This document shows positions 27,942-36,700 of a stretch of DNA of 64,000 nt, piece after piece. The stretch covers positions 124,001-188,000 of the forward strand of contig JAXGQB010000013.1 of assembly GCA_040766655.1 (NCBI GenBank). The letters run 5' to 3'. The DNA comes from JALOOB01 sp040766655. Lineage in GTDB: Bacteria > Chloroflexota > Anaerolineae > CG2-30-64-16. Made by a program: the position numbers and the translations under genes. Every line of letters begins with the position of its first letter. Position 1 is the first letter of the stretch. Below the pieces are notes generated by a model, which saw only the letters and a list, made by a program, of their open reading frames with translations, did no database searches and was not told where the DNA came from.

Positions 27942-28547
27942 TTAGACGCCCTCGCGCTTCAGCACGGAATCGATCTGCTTCAGGCTGGCCTCGATCTCCG
28001 CGTCAAAGCCCGGTTCACCTGCGGCCTCGGCCTCCCTGGTGATGGCCTGCATGATCTCCTCGATCTCGCCCGGTCGCTCCTGTTCCACGGAGATGAGCTG
28101 CTCGTCCATGATGCCGACGAAATCGTCCAGCCGGTCCTGCAAGGTCTCGGCCATCATCGTGCTGCGCTCGACGCTGGTCTGAATGCGTGCGAGGTCCGCC
28201 GGGTTGGCGTTCACCAGGATGGACTTTGACATGGCCTCGAACGCCTTGGCGAACTCGCTGCCGGCAGCGGCCTGGTCCGCGCGTGACTCCATCACGTCGA
28301 AGTAAAGCATCTGCCGTTCCCAGCGGTTGATCTCCTCGCGCGTTGCGGAGATCAGCGCGGCCAGCTTCTTGACCATGACAGTGTCGCCCAGCCGGGACGC
28401 CTTCGCAGCGAACTCCCAATAGCGGCGCATGATCTTCTTCTGGTTGAGGATATGCCGTTCGGCCTTGCGCCGGCCCTCCTTGATCTTGATGCGGCGTTCC
28501 ATATCCTGCTGCTGCCGCCGCTCCTCGATGAATCGTAATGGACTCAC
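27942..28547 (-). CDS. Vps2/CHMP2-like ESCRT-III family protein
   Basis: A 201-residue, almost wholly helical protein. Basic helices at 8-80 with 'MERRIKIKEGRRKAERHILNQ' are followed by acidic C-terminal helices. The stretch 'EFAKAFEAMSKSIL...ADLARIQTSVE' and 'RSTMMAETLQDRLDDFVGIMDE' (residues 98-149) aligns by eye with the CHMP2/Vps2 pattern of a central helix ending in an acidic D-D-.-.-.-.-.-D/E motif. The C-terminal helix 'EIEASLKQIDSVLKR' partly fits a MIT-interacting motif (acidic, L four on, L-K at the end). The start is GTG, fixed by AAGGAGG six bases upstream. The next gene upstream is a Vps4-like ATPase, its expected partner. Membrane remodelling is inferred. Confidence 0.82.
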   Translation of the reverse strand: MSPLRFIEERRQQQDMERRIKIKEGRRKAERHILNQKKIMRRYWEFAAKASRLGDTVMVKKLAALISATREEINRWERQMLYFDVMESRADQAAAGSEFAKAFEAMSKSILVNANPADLARIQTSVERSTMMAETLQDRLDDFVGIMDEQLISVEQERPGEIEEIMQAITREAEAAGEPGFDAEIEASLKQIDSVLKREGV

Positions 28548-28566
28548 GGTGCTCCTCCTTGCGAGG

Positions 28567-29739
28567 CTAGGCCTCGACCTGCCGGCGCCAGTCATCGTAG
28601 CGCGCTATGTCGCGGGCGTTCGTCACCGGGCGAATCGCGGTTAATGCCGCGTCAAAGTCGTCGGCCGCCAGCGCCTCGATCCTCAGCGTATAATCCGCCA
28701 GCGCGTCCCGGCCCTGGCTCGCCTGCTGCAGCAGGTCGGGGTTGGCGCGGTTGATCATTCGGGACACCGCATACCCGACCACCGCCTCGATCTCGCGGCC
28801 CGAATAGCCGTCCGTCTTCCTCACCAGCTCGTCCGGTGCGACCAGCGAGCGATGGCCCTTGCGCTCGATGTGGATCTGGAGAATGGCGCGCCGCGCGGCC
28901 GCATCGGGCAGCGGCACGTGGATCAGCCGGGCGCCGAAGCGGCTCAGCACCGCCTTATCCACCTGCCAGGGCACGTTCGTGGCCGCAATGGTGAGGACGT
29001 AGGGGCCGTCATCGCGGCGCTTGTCGTCCAGGCCGTCCAGCTCCGACAGCAGGGTCGAGAGCACCCGGCGCTCCGCACCGCTGTCGCCGCCCTCGCGGCT
29101 CCCGGTGAGCGCATCGAACTCGTCCAGAAAGATCACGCTGGGCGCCTGGGCGACGGCCTCGGCGTAGAGCGCAGTCACCAGCCTGGACGACTCGCCGAAG
29201 TACTTGCTGAGCATGTCGCTCACCTTGACATTAAAGAAGGTGGCGTCGAGCTCGTGCGAGGTGGCTGCTGCCAGCAGGGTCTTGCCCGTGCCCGGCGGCC
29301 CATAGAGCAGGATATTGCGCGCTGCCGTCAGGCTCACGCCCGTGGGCTTGCGCACCACCGCCATCGCATAGGCGGTCTGGATCTCGCGCTTGGTGTCTTC
29401 CAGCCCGCCGATGTCGTCCCATGCGATGCTCGTCTTGGTCACCAGGCCCCGGATCGCTTCGCGATAGTCCTCGTTGGGTGCCGGCTCAGTCGTCGCGCGC
29501 GCCAGTCGCCCGCTCTCGATGCGCGTCGCCATCTCCTCGAACTTTCCGGCCCGCTCGTGCCATTGCTTGCGGACGTCGTCGGCGACCGCATAGCCGCCAT
29601 ACTGGCGCAGGAGGTCGGCGCAGCGGCGATACGCGGCTGCGGCCTCCTGCGCCTGGCCCGCTTCGAGCGAGCGTTCGGCGCGCGCCTTCGATTGCTCGAA
29701 CTGCGACCAGATCTGGCCGCTGAGATCTATCTTCGCCAT
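28567..29739 (-). CDS. Second Vps4-like AAA ATPase with MIT-like N-terminus
   Basis: A 390-residue ATPase. An N-terminal three-helix, MIT-like bundle (about 10-75) precedes the AAA core. Walker A is GPPGTGKT (147-154), pore loop 'LSKYFGES' (177-184), Walker B 'VIFLDE' (202-207), sensor 'AATNVPW', and 'SRFGARLIHVPLPD' covers the arginine-finger region. 'DGYSGREIEAVVGYA' and a final 'RDIARYDDW' helix match the Vps4 C-terminal pattern. It is a diverged paralogue of the AAA gene at 25793-26914. It sits directly between the two ESCRT-III-like genes. The two ATPases could form one mixed ring, or each could serve one filament protein; the sequence cannot decide. Confidence 0.9.
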   Translation of the reverse strand: MAKIDLSGQIWSQFEQSKARAERSLEAGQAQEAAAAYRRCADLLRQYGGYAVADDVRKQWHERAGKFEEMATRIESGRLARATTEPAPNEDYREAIRGLVTKTSIAWDDIGGLEDTKREIQTAYAMAVVRKPTGVSLTAARNILLYGPPGTGKTLLAAATSHELDATFFNVKVSDMLSKYFGESSRLVTALYAEAVAQAPSVIFLDEFDALTGSREGGDSGAERRVLSTLLSELDGLDDKRRDDGPYVLTIAATNVPWQVDKAVLSRFGARLIHVPLPDAAARRAILQIHIERKGHRSLVAPDELVRKTDGYSGREIEAVVGYAVSRMINRANPDLLQQASQGRDALADYTLRIEALAADDFDAALTAIRPVTNARDIARYDDWRRQVEA

Positions 29740-29770
29740 GTGTCATCCTGGTTTCGCGCAGGCAACTGCT

Positions 29771-29798
29771 GCGGGGCGGACCGCCTGATCCGCCCCGC
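29771..29798 (-). other. Intercistronic stem-loop after the Snf7-like gene
   Basis: A perfect 10-bp GC-rich inverted repeat GCGGGGCGGA (29771-29780) / TCCGCCCCGC (29789-29798) with an 8-nt loop, between the Snf7-like gene and its downstream ATPase gene. No T-tract. It resembles a REP-like mRNA-protecting hairpin. Confidence 0.6.
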
Positions 29799-29818
29799 AT
29801 GCCGGCAGGGATGCGTGA

Positions 29819-30418
29819 TTACTTCTCGGTGTCGGTGTCGAGCGCCCGGTCCAGCTGTTCCAGCTCTGTGCCGACGCTGCCAGCCTCGCGGGCCCGTTGC
29901 ATCTCGGCCATGATCTGGGACACGCCCGCGTCCATCTCTTCGCGCTCCGAGAACTCTTCGCCCTCCTCGAGGCTGCCGAGGATCTTCTCGAACTTGTCCA
30001 TCTGGAACACGTTGTTGGCCGTCGCCTGGTCGACGTACGACTCCAGCTCGCTCAGTTCCAGGTTGCCCAGGATCTGGCCGACCGCAGTCTCTTCCCAGCT
30101 CGAGCGGTTCTCCTTCAGGAAGATCATCCCGTTGAGCACCCGCATCTGCTTCTGGTAAGCCGACAGGTTCTTGTCGTAGTTCTTCGCCTGGAATTCCAGT
30201 TCCTGGATCTTCTGGGCCAGGAGCAGCTGGCGGCGCTTTGACGCCTCGTTGACGCCTTGCTGGAACAGCTTCTCCTTTTCCTTCTCCAGGTCGCTGACCC
30301 GCCGCATGACCCGTTCCTGCTCTTGCTCGAGCTTCACCTTGGCCATGGTCAGGTCATCCAGCGAGATGTTCGCGATCGTCTTCTTGCGCTTGCCGACCAA
30401 TTTGTCCAGAAGTGCCAT
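29819..30418 (-). CDS. Snf7-like ESCRT-III family protein
   Basis: A 199-residue helical protein. The basic N-terminus (MALLDKLVGKRKK) is followed by a long hairpin of two helices (about 20-100): 'KVKLEQEQERVMRRVSDLEKEKEKL' region, a short break ('QQGVNEASKRR'), and a second helix ending in 'QMRVLNGMIFLKEN'. This is the layout of the Snf7/CHMP4 core. The C-terminal half is acidic, with shorter helices (about 115-155 and 160-195). It is distinct from PspA/Vipp1, whose N-terminal amphipathic helix is not evident. GGGAGG precedes the chosen ATG. Together with the Vps2-like protein it provides two ESCRT-III types beside two Vps4-like ATPases. Assignment rests on pattern, not on a search. Confidence 0.8.
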   Translation of the reverse strand: MALLDKLVGKRKKTIANISLDDLTMAKVKLEQEQERVMRRVSDLEKEKEKLFQQGVNEASKRRQLLLAQKIQELEFQAKNYDKNLSAYQKQMRVLNGMIFLKENRSSWEETAVGQILGNLELSELESYVDQATANNVFQMDKFEKILGSLEEGEEFSEREEMDAGVSQIMAEMQRAREAGSVGTELEQLDRALDTDTEK

Positions 30419-30479
30419 GATGTCCTCCCTCACCGGTGTGGTGTAATGAGCAGGCATGAGCCTGCGGGTTCAACCAATC

Positions 30480-31721
30480 TCAGGTGCGCGCTCTTGCGAT
30501 CACGGGCGCGCCCCGGTCGTCTTCGATCAGCCGATAGTGGCCAGCGCCGGCCAGACCCTGGCAGGCACGGAGCACCAGCGGCTCGGGCCGGCTCAACAGG
30601 CGAGCCAACTCCGCGACGGGCAGCCCCTCGCGGCCGGCCAGCACTGCTTCGATCTGCGGCGCCAACGCCGCGGCTTCCTCGTGGTCCAGCGACACCTTGA
30701 ACAGCTCCGCGTAGCCGAACCTGCTCAGGCGTTCGTCCATCCGGTTCCACACCACCGCGCCCGTCTCCAGATCCACCAGGCACGGCAGGACCGCAGGGTG
30801 CCGGTAGGCGCGTCCGCGTTCATCGATGATGTGAGCGGCGGCAGCCTCGTCCCAGCCCGTAAGTGAGGCCAGGCCCGAGATGAGCGTGGCTTCGGTGTCG
30901 GCAGCCAGCTTCTCCTGGTCGGCCAGCAGCAGCAGCAACTCTTCGAGGTCCGCGGGCCGCGTGTCAAACCCCGCCTCCACAAACTCGGCAAGGTGGCCGG
31001 TGACCCGGGCCTCGATGAGCAGGCCTTGGCGCGGCTTGTCCCAGCCGAGCGCATCCGCCCGGATCAGGTACCGGGAGAGCTCGTTGTGCGGCAGCGTTGC
31101 CTGGCTGGCCCGGTCGAGAAAGCCCACGTTCAACATCTGCATCAGCCGGAGCGTCTCATCGTCGGCCTGGTGGAAGGGCGACCAGTCTTCGATGCGCAGG
31201 ACTTCCCCAGTGCCGGGGTGATACAGCGAGCCGATGTTGCGCACGCGCTCGTCGAAACGCACCACCCATGCCTGTTCCATCTGCCGGGCAGCCACAGCCG
31301 TCACCAACCGTGCGATCTCGCCGCGCTCAAGCGCGGCCTGCGCCTGTGCCAGGCGCTCCCGGCCGTCGGGACGATGCGCGGCGCAGTGGCGCGCGCCCGC
31401 CTGCCAGCACGCGCTGCAGATCGGCTCCTGGCAGCCGGGGAAGCTGCATGTACCTGCAATCTCCTGGGGTGACCGGATCAGGCGAAAACAGCTCCCGCAC
31501 TTACGGGACGTTTCAGGCTGCTGCATGTGTGTCTCCTGGCTGCGCCCGGCAGTCTGTGCCACCTGGGCCTGGAAGTAGGCCTCCAGGTCATCGCGGCGGA
31601 TGCGGTACATCCCGCCGAACTTGCCCGCGGGCAGCTTGCCCGCGCGCACCAGGCGATAGACGGTCTTATAATCGACGCCGAGATAATCCGCGGCGTCCTG
31701 GATGCTGAGAAATGGACCCAT
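30480..31721 (-). CDS. HTH/zinc-ribbon regulator-like protein heading block B
   Basis: A 413-residue protein. Residues 1-55 form an excisionase-type helix-turn-helix ('DAADYLGVDYKTVYRLVRAGKLP...YRIRRDDLEAYF'). Residues 74-117 form a zinc site (CGSC...C..PGC...CSAC...HC..H). The remaining 290 residues are an alpha/beta region shared with the protein at 24744-25742. TAAGGAG lies upstream of the ATG. It is the first gene of the long minus-strand operon and diverges from the plus-strand kinase operon across a 279-nt gap with facing promoters. It may therefore regulate both operons; the DNA-binding role is inferred from the HTH alone. Confidence 0.85.
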   Translation of the reverse strand: MGPFLSIQDAADYLGVDYKTVYRLVRAGKLPAGKFGGMYRIRRDDLEAYFQAQVAQTAGRSQETHMQQPETSRKCGSCFRLIRSPQEIAGTCSFPGCQEPICSACWQAGARHCAAHRPDGRERLAQAQAALERGEIARLVTAVAARQMEQAWVVRFDERVRNIGSLYHPGTGEVLRIEDWSPFHQADDETLRLMQMLNVGFLDRASQATLPHNELSRYLIRADALGWDKPRQGLLIEARVTGHLAEFVEAGFDTRPADLEELLLLLADQEKLAADTEATLISGLASLTGWDEAAAAHIIDERGRAYRHPAVLPCLVDLETGAVVWNRMDERLSRFGYAELFKVSLDHEEAAALAPQIEAVLAGREGLPVAELARLLSRPEPLVLRACQGLAGAGHYRLIEDDRGAPVIARART

Positions 31722-31800
31722 CAGGGACTCCTTACATGTTCATGCCGGAGCATATCACGCGCGCTGCCAGCTTACCTGAATGCTGGCTGACATTTCCCTG

Positions 31801-31830
31801 ATTATACCAGGATTTCCCAGTTATGTACAA
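31801..31830 (-). promoter_or_regulatory. Promoter for block B (extended -10)
   Basis: On the minus strand: TTGTAC (complement of 31825-31830), an 18-nt spacer and TATAAT (complement of 31801-31806), preceded by TGG, which gives an extended -10 TGGTATAAT. The start of transcription would be about 75 nt before the HTH/zinc-ribbon gene. A GCCAGC/GCTGGC inverted repeat at 31768-31786 lies just downstream and could be an operator. Confidence 0.65.
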
Positions 31831-31933
31831 ATTGAAAATATGAGTCGGGGCCACGAACAGGGCCCAGTATACAACGGCGGACCTGCCAATGCAAGCAATC
31901 CAGACGGTTTGAGATGCCAAGTTTTGGGATGGA

Positions 31934-31942
31934 TGGTATAAT
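31934..31942 (+). promoter_or_regulatory. Promoter for block C (extended -10)
   Basis: TGGTATAAT at 31934-31942, a consensus extended -10, about 58 nt upstream of the first kinase of block C. The -35 region is weak. The same nine bases serve the opposite promoter at 31801-31806, so the two divergent operons share a promoter type. Confidence 0.6.
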
Positions 31943-32000
31943 CGGTCTCCAAGTTCTTCTGTCCCAAATCGCTCTGCGCCCAGGAGTGAGACCGCCCATC

Positions 32001-33590
32001 ATGCTCCAACCCGGCGAGATCCTGCTCGACAAATACCGGATCGAGGCCCTGCTCGGCCGCGGTGCGTTCGCCGAGGTGTACCGCGTCATGCACCTGGCGC
32101 TGGGTGTGCCGCGCGCGCTCAAGGTGTTGCGCCGCGATGCGCCGGGGCTGGGCAGCACGGAGTTCGGCGACTACCGGGGCCGCTTCCAGCTGGAGGCGCA
32201 GTTGGGCGCGCAGATCGACCACCCGCACGTGATCCGGGTCCACGACTTCGAGCAGGGCGGCGAGACCTTGCTGCTGGTGATGGAGTACGCCGCGGGCGGG
32301 AGCCTGGCGGAGCGCATCGCACAGGCGCGGCAAGGCGGCGGCGCTATCCCCACTGACGATGCGGTACGGATTGTGCGGGAGGTGGCGGAAGGGCTCGCTG
32401 CGCTACATGCCATCGACATCGTGCACCGGGACGTGAAGCCGTCGAATATCCTGTTCGACGGCCAAGGCCGCGCCAAGGTGAGCGACCTGGGGCTGGCGCA
32501 GGTGCCGCACGGGCCGAGTCAGCGGTCGTTGGCGGGGAGCCTGGCGGTGGCGCACCCCGGGACGCCGGCGTACATGAGTCCGGAGCAGCAGGGGACGACG
32601 GGGTACCTGGCGCCGGCGAGTGACGTGTATGGCTTGGGCGTGGTGCTATTCGAGTTGCTGACGGGGCGGTCGTACAAGAACCTGCGGCCGGGGACGCGCG
32701 TGCGATCGCTGCGGGAGGACGTGCCGGAGTGGCTGGATGACCTGCTGGCGCGCATGCTGGCGGATGCGCCGCGGGACCGGCCGTGGGATGGTGCGGAGTT
32801 GGCGGAGGCGCTGGACGAGGGTCAGCCTGAGGCGCGCGAGGCCGAGACGGCTCGGGAAGCCGAACTCAAGCGCCGGCAGGCGGAAGCCGAACGGCAGGCC
32901 GAGGTGAAGCGGCAGCGCGAGGAAGCAGATGCAGCGGCGCGGCGAGCCGCGGAGGCGGCCAAACAACAGCCGGCCTGGCAGAAAATCGGGATCGAGATGA
33001 TTTCGATTCCGGCTGGGGAGTCTTTGTATGGTGAGAACAAGGAGAAGGTGACGCTGCCGGCGTACAGCCTGGCGAAGACTTCGGTGACGAATGCGCAGTA
33101 CGGGGCGTTCGTGGCGGCGACGGGCCGCGGGGCGCCGAGTCACTGGTCGGGCGGGCATATTCCTAAGGGTAAGGAGAACCATCCGGTGGTGAACGTCAGT
33201 TTGGGGGATGCGGAGGCGTTTTGCGCGTGGGCAGGGCTGCGGCTGCCGGGGGAGCAGGAGTGGGAGAAGGGAGCGCGGGGGACGGACGGGCGGGAGTACC
33301 CGTGGGGTACGTGGCAGGCGGGTTGCTGCAACAGTTTGGAGGCGCGGGTGGGTGATACAACGCCGGTGGATCGCTATCCGAGTGGCGCGAGCCCGTATGG
33401 ATTGCTGGACATGGCGGGGAACGTGTGGGAGTGGTGCGCCGACTGGTACGATAGCAGTCGGGAGGGTCGCGTGTTGCGGGGCGGCTCGTGGTTCGACTTT
33501 CAGTGGAACGTGCGCGCCGCTAATCGGTACGGGAGCGAACCAGAGGTCAGGGACGGCGACATCGGTTTCCGGTGTGCCCGCTCCGGCTGA
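32001..33590 (+). CDS. Soluble Ser/Thr kinase with C-terminal FGE-like domain
   Basis: A 529-residue protein with no membrane helix. The kinase domain (about 8-270) has ALKVL, HRDVKPSN, DLG in place of DFG, and PGTPAYMSPEQ. An Ala/Glu/Arg-rich coiled coil (about 275-325) connects to an FGE/sulfatase-modifying-factor-like domain (about 335-528) with 'RLPGEQEWEKGARGTDGREYPWG', 'GNVWEW', 'LRGGSW' and a final 'GFRCARSG'. The catalytic cysteine pair of true FGEs is absent, so the domain is likely a ligand or protein binder. The start aligns with paralogues ('LQPGEILLDKYRIE'); AGGAG is 14 nt upstream, rather far. It is the first gene of block C. Confidence 0.88.
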   Translation: MLQPGEILLDKYRIEALLGRGAFAEVYRVMHLALGVPRALKVLRRDAPGLGSTEFGDYRGRFQLEAQLGAQIDHPHVIRVHDFEQGGETLLLVMEYAAGGSLAERIAQARQGGGAIPTDDAVRIVREVAEGLAALHAIDIVHRDVKPSNILFDGQGRAKVSDLGLAQVPHGPSQRSLAGSLAVAHPGTPAYMSPEQQGTTGYLAPASDVYGLGVVLFELLTGRSYKNLRPGTRVRSLREDVPEWLDDLLARMLADAPRDRPWDGAELAEALDEGQPEAREAETAREAELKRRQAEAERQAEVKRQREEADAAARRAAEAAKQQPAWQKIGIEMISIPAGESLYGENKEKVTLPAYSLAKTSVTNAQYGAFVAATGRGAPSHWSGGHIPKGKENHPVVNVSLGDAEAFCAWAGLRLPGEQEWEKGARGTDGREYPWGTWQAGCCNSLEARVGDTTPVDRYPSGASPYGLLDMAGNVWEWCADWYDSSREGRVLRGGSWFDFQWNVRAANRYGSEPEVRDGDIGFRCARSG

Positions 33591-33707
33591 TTCTGGAATC
33601 CTGGTTTCTGGATTGCTGGGTTTTTGAAGCGGGGGAGTCCCGAGAGGGTTTACTCCCTCGGGCGGCCGTGCGGGACAGGCGCGGAAGAGGCGCCCGGCAC
33701 TTTGGAA

Positions 33708-33747
33708 GTAAGTGTCCCCAAAGACAGTCGTAAGTGTCACCCAAGAC
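33708..33747 (+). repeat. Tandem 18-bp direct repeat
   Basis: GTAAGTGTCCCCAAAGAC (33708-33725) is followed after 4 nt by a copy with two mismatches (33730-33747), directly upstream of the propeller/SPFH gene. Intergenic repeat of unknown role. Confidence 0.55.
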
Positions 33748-33765
33748 GACATCGAGGTAACCATC

Positions 33766-36700
33766 ATGTCACACATCCCACCCTTTTGCCCATCTTGCGG
33801 CGCGTTCTTTCCGGCCGGCCAGACCTGTCTCGCCTGCAGGGGGACGCGCTCGCGGCTCCGCACGCCGCCGAGGCCCGGCACAGCGCTCTGGACAGCGACT
33901 CTGCCCGGCGCGCCGGCGCTGCGCCCCGCGCTGGCCCGCGTCGACGGCCGCACCCTGCTTCTGCTGCCGTGGGGCAGCCGCGTGCCTGGAACGGGCGGCG
34001 TGGTCGCGCTTGACATCGCAGATGGCAGCATCGCGTGGGAGACACCGCTGGACGCACCGGTCGAGGGCGGCGTGGCCGTGGCCCAGGAGGCCGGCCTCGC
34101 GGTGATCGGCCTCGCGCCTGCCTGGCGGTCGGGCGGAGCGGGCGCGATCGCCGCGTTGGATCTGCGGACGGGGAAGGAGGATCGCTGGCCGGCGCGGGCC
34201 CAGGTCGGGGGCATGGTGGAAGCCGCGCCCGTGGTCGATGAGGCGCGCGTGTACGTGGGCGCGGGGGACGGACGGCTCTATTGCCGGGACCTGCGGACCG
34301 GCGCCGAGGTGTGGCAACAACCTGTGGGCGGCGACAGGCGGCGCATCCCCGCGCCGCCCGCGCTGCTGATCGAGCGCGGCCTGGCCCGGGCCATCGTGGT
34401 GGCCACCTACGGCACGGGGCGCTACCAGGATGCCGGCTTGCTGATGGCGTTCGACGCCTCCGGCCGGCGCTTGTGGCCCGCCGCTGTCGCTCTGGGCGGC
34501 AAGGCGCGCGGCGCGCCGGTCATCGCCCAACAGCGCGTCTACGTGGCATCCTTTGCCGATGATGAATCGCTTACGGGCCGGCTCATGGCCTTCGACCTGC
34601 GCAACGGCCGCCCCGCGTGGCCCGAGCCGTTCATGGTCCCGGCGCGCCGGGGCGCGAATGGCGGGCTGGTCGCCGCGCCCCTCGTCGTGGGCGACACGAT
34701 CTACGCCGGCAGCCAGGATCACCGGCTGTATGCGGTGGATGTCGCGACCGGCAAGATGCGCTGGCCTGCCGAGGCCGCGCACGGGATCGTGTCTGCGCCC
34801 GCCTGGGCCGAAGGACTCGTCGTCTTCGGCGCGAGAGGCGGGAGTGGAAACGACAGGGTGGTGCGCACCGGGCGGGTGCATGCCGTGGATGGTGTGACCG
34901 GGGTGCCGGCCTGGACCTACGAGATCAGCGGCCACGTGCTCGCCGCGGTCTTGTCGCACGACGGTGCGCTGTTCGCCGCGTCCGACACGGGTGCGGTGGC
35001 CGCGCTGGCGTGGCACGGCGGTCGTTACGAGTGGGCCGCCGAGCGGCTGTCCGAGCGCGGCCACCTGGGTGCCGCGGGCGACTGCTGGGCACTGGCCGGG
35101 CATTTCAGCGCGAAACGGGCGGACCAGGAATTGCATTACCGCCACGCGTCTGGCATGTGGTACGAGGCGGATGCGTACGAGCGTGCGGCTGAGATGTGGT
35201 CTGCGCTGGGCAAGCGCGAAAAACGCTGGCTGGAGGATGCGGCAGACGCCTGGCGGGAGGCCGGGCTGGTGCAGTGCAGTCGGGCACCGGATCGCGCGGC
35301 GGTCTGCCTGACGCGCGCGGCAGAAATCTATCATCAGTTGCGCCTGGCCGAGCCGCTCAACCAATGCACCCGGGCGCTGGCCGCGTGCATCGATGCACCG
35401 TACGTGCAGGCTCGGCTGCTGAATCCGGGAAGCTTTGTGCAGTGGGAGGCTAGCGAGTTGACCCTTTGCCTGGAGAACGAAAACCGGGCGGTGGTGAAGA
35501 ACGGGATCCGGTTGGGGCTCGGCGGCGGGTTGAAGTCGTATGTGAACGCAACCCTTCCGGAAGACTTGGGCGCAGGCGCCAGCTGGCATGTGCCATTGAA
35601 GGTGACGCCCATACGTCCAAGCAGCATCCTGGAAGTTGAGATCGAGTACGATTCGGGCCAAGCGCACCTTGGCACACTGCGCGGTCTCTGGCAGATGTCG
35701 GTGGATGCGGTCGAGCAGCCCAGGCCGATCATCTTCCGTGATGTGGGGCAGGTAACTATCGCTGGCCAGACCACAGAAGGGGTGAAGATCAACGTCGAGG
35801 GCGACGTGGGCGGCATCATCGCCCGCGGGCCCATCGCACAGGTCCAGGTCGCCGGAGACGTCGCGCTCATGAAGGGCGTCGACATGGCCCAGAAGGCCGA
35901 GATCATGGCCCTTTCGGAGCGTCTGAACGCGACCATTACCGCAGTGAACCATCTGCAGGCCCACGATGCCGGGCTCGACGAACTCCGTCGGGCGCTCGAT
36001 GGACTTGCACAGCAGGTGACGGAACAGCGCCTGGCATACGGCGGGCTGCGCGAGTCGCTCGCGGGTGAAACGCAGGCCGCGATGGAGAAGGTCGGGGCCG
36101 GGCTGGACGAGCTGACCGGGCGCCTGGACGCCCTGTCCCAGCGCCAGGCTGAGCCGGACACACATGCGCGGCGGGGAAAGCCGGTGGATCCGGCCGCGGG
36201 CAGCTGGGCGCGGCAACCGGACGAGCTGGCAATCCGCATCGAGGCGAGCGACCTGAGCGGCTTCCTGGCGCGCGGGCTTGTGGTCGAGCCAGGAACGTGC
36301 GCCTTCTTCATGGAGGACGGCAGCGTCCCGATGGGCCAGGTCGGGCCAGGCGCCTACGCGCTGGACACCCTGCTGGACCGCGTGCCGGGCATGCGCGGCA
36401 TCCGCCGCGTCACAGGCATCGTGGCCGTGACGGGAGAGGTCTCGCTGCCCCTCACCCTCTCCGGCCTGCGCACGGCGGACTGCGCCACGGTGACGGCCCA
36501 GGCCGACCTGTGCTTCCAACTGGCCGACGCGTTGGCGTTCTTCGTCAACTTCATGCAGGGGCGCGAACGCGTGGTGCGGAGCGACCTGGTCGACTACCTT
36601 CGTCCGGAGGTGCGCGACGCCGCCGGCGAGTGGGCCGGCGCGCGGCCGAAGGCGGAGCTGAGCGGCGCCCTGGCGCACAAGGATGCTCTGGCCGTTGCGG

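Noticed and set aside
29819..30418. Ordinary PspA/Vipp1 phage-shock protein
   Set aside because: The N-terminal amphipathic helix and general PspA wording are not evident; the basic start and two-helix hairpin look more like Snf7. This remains to be tested by profile search.
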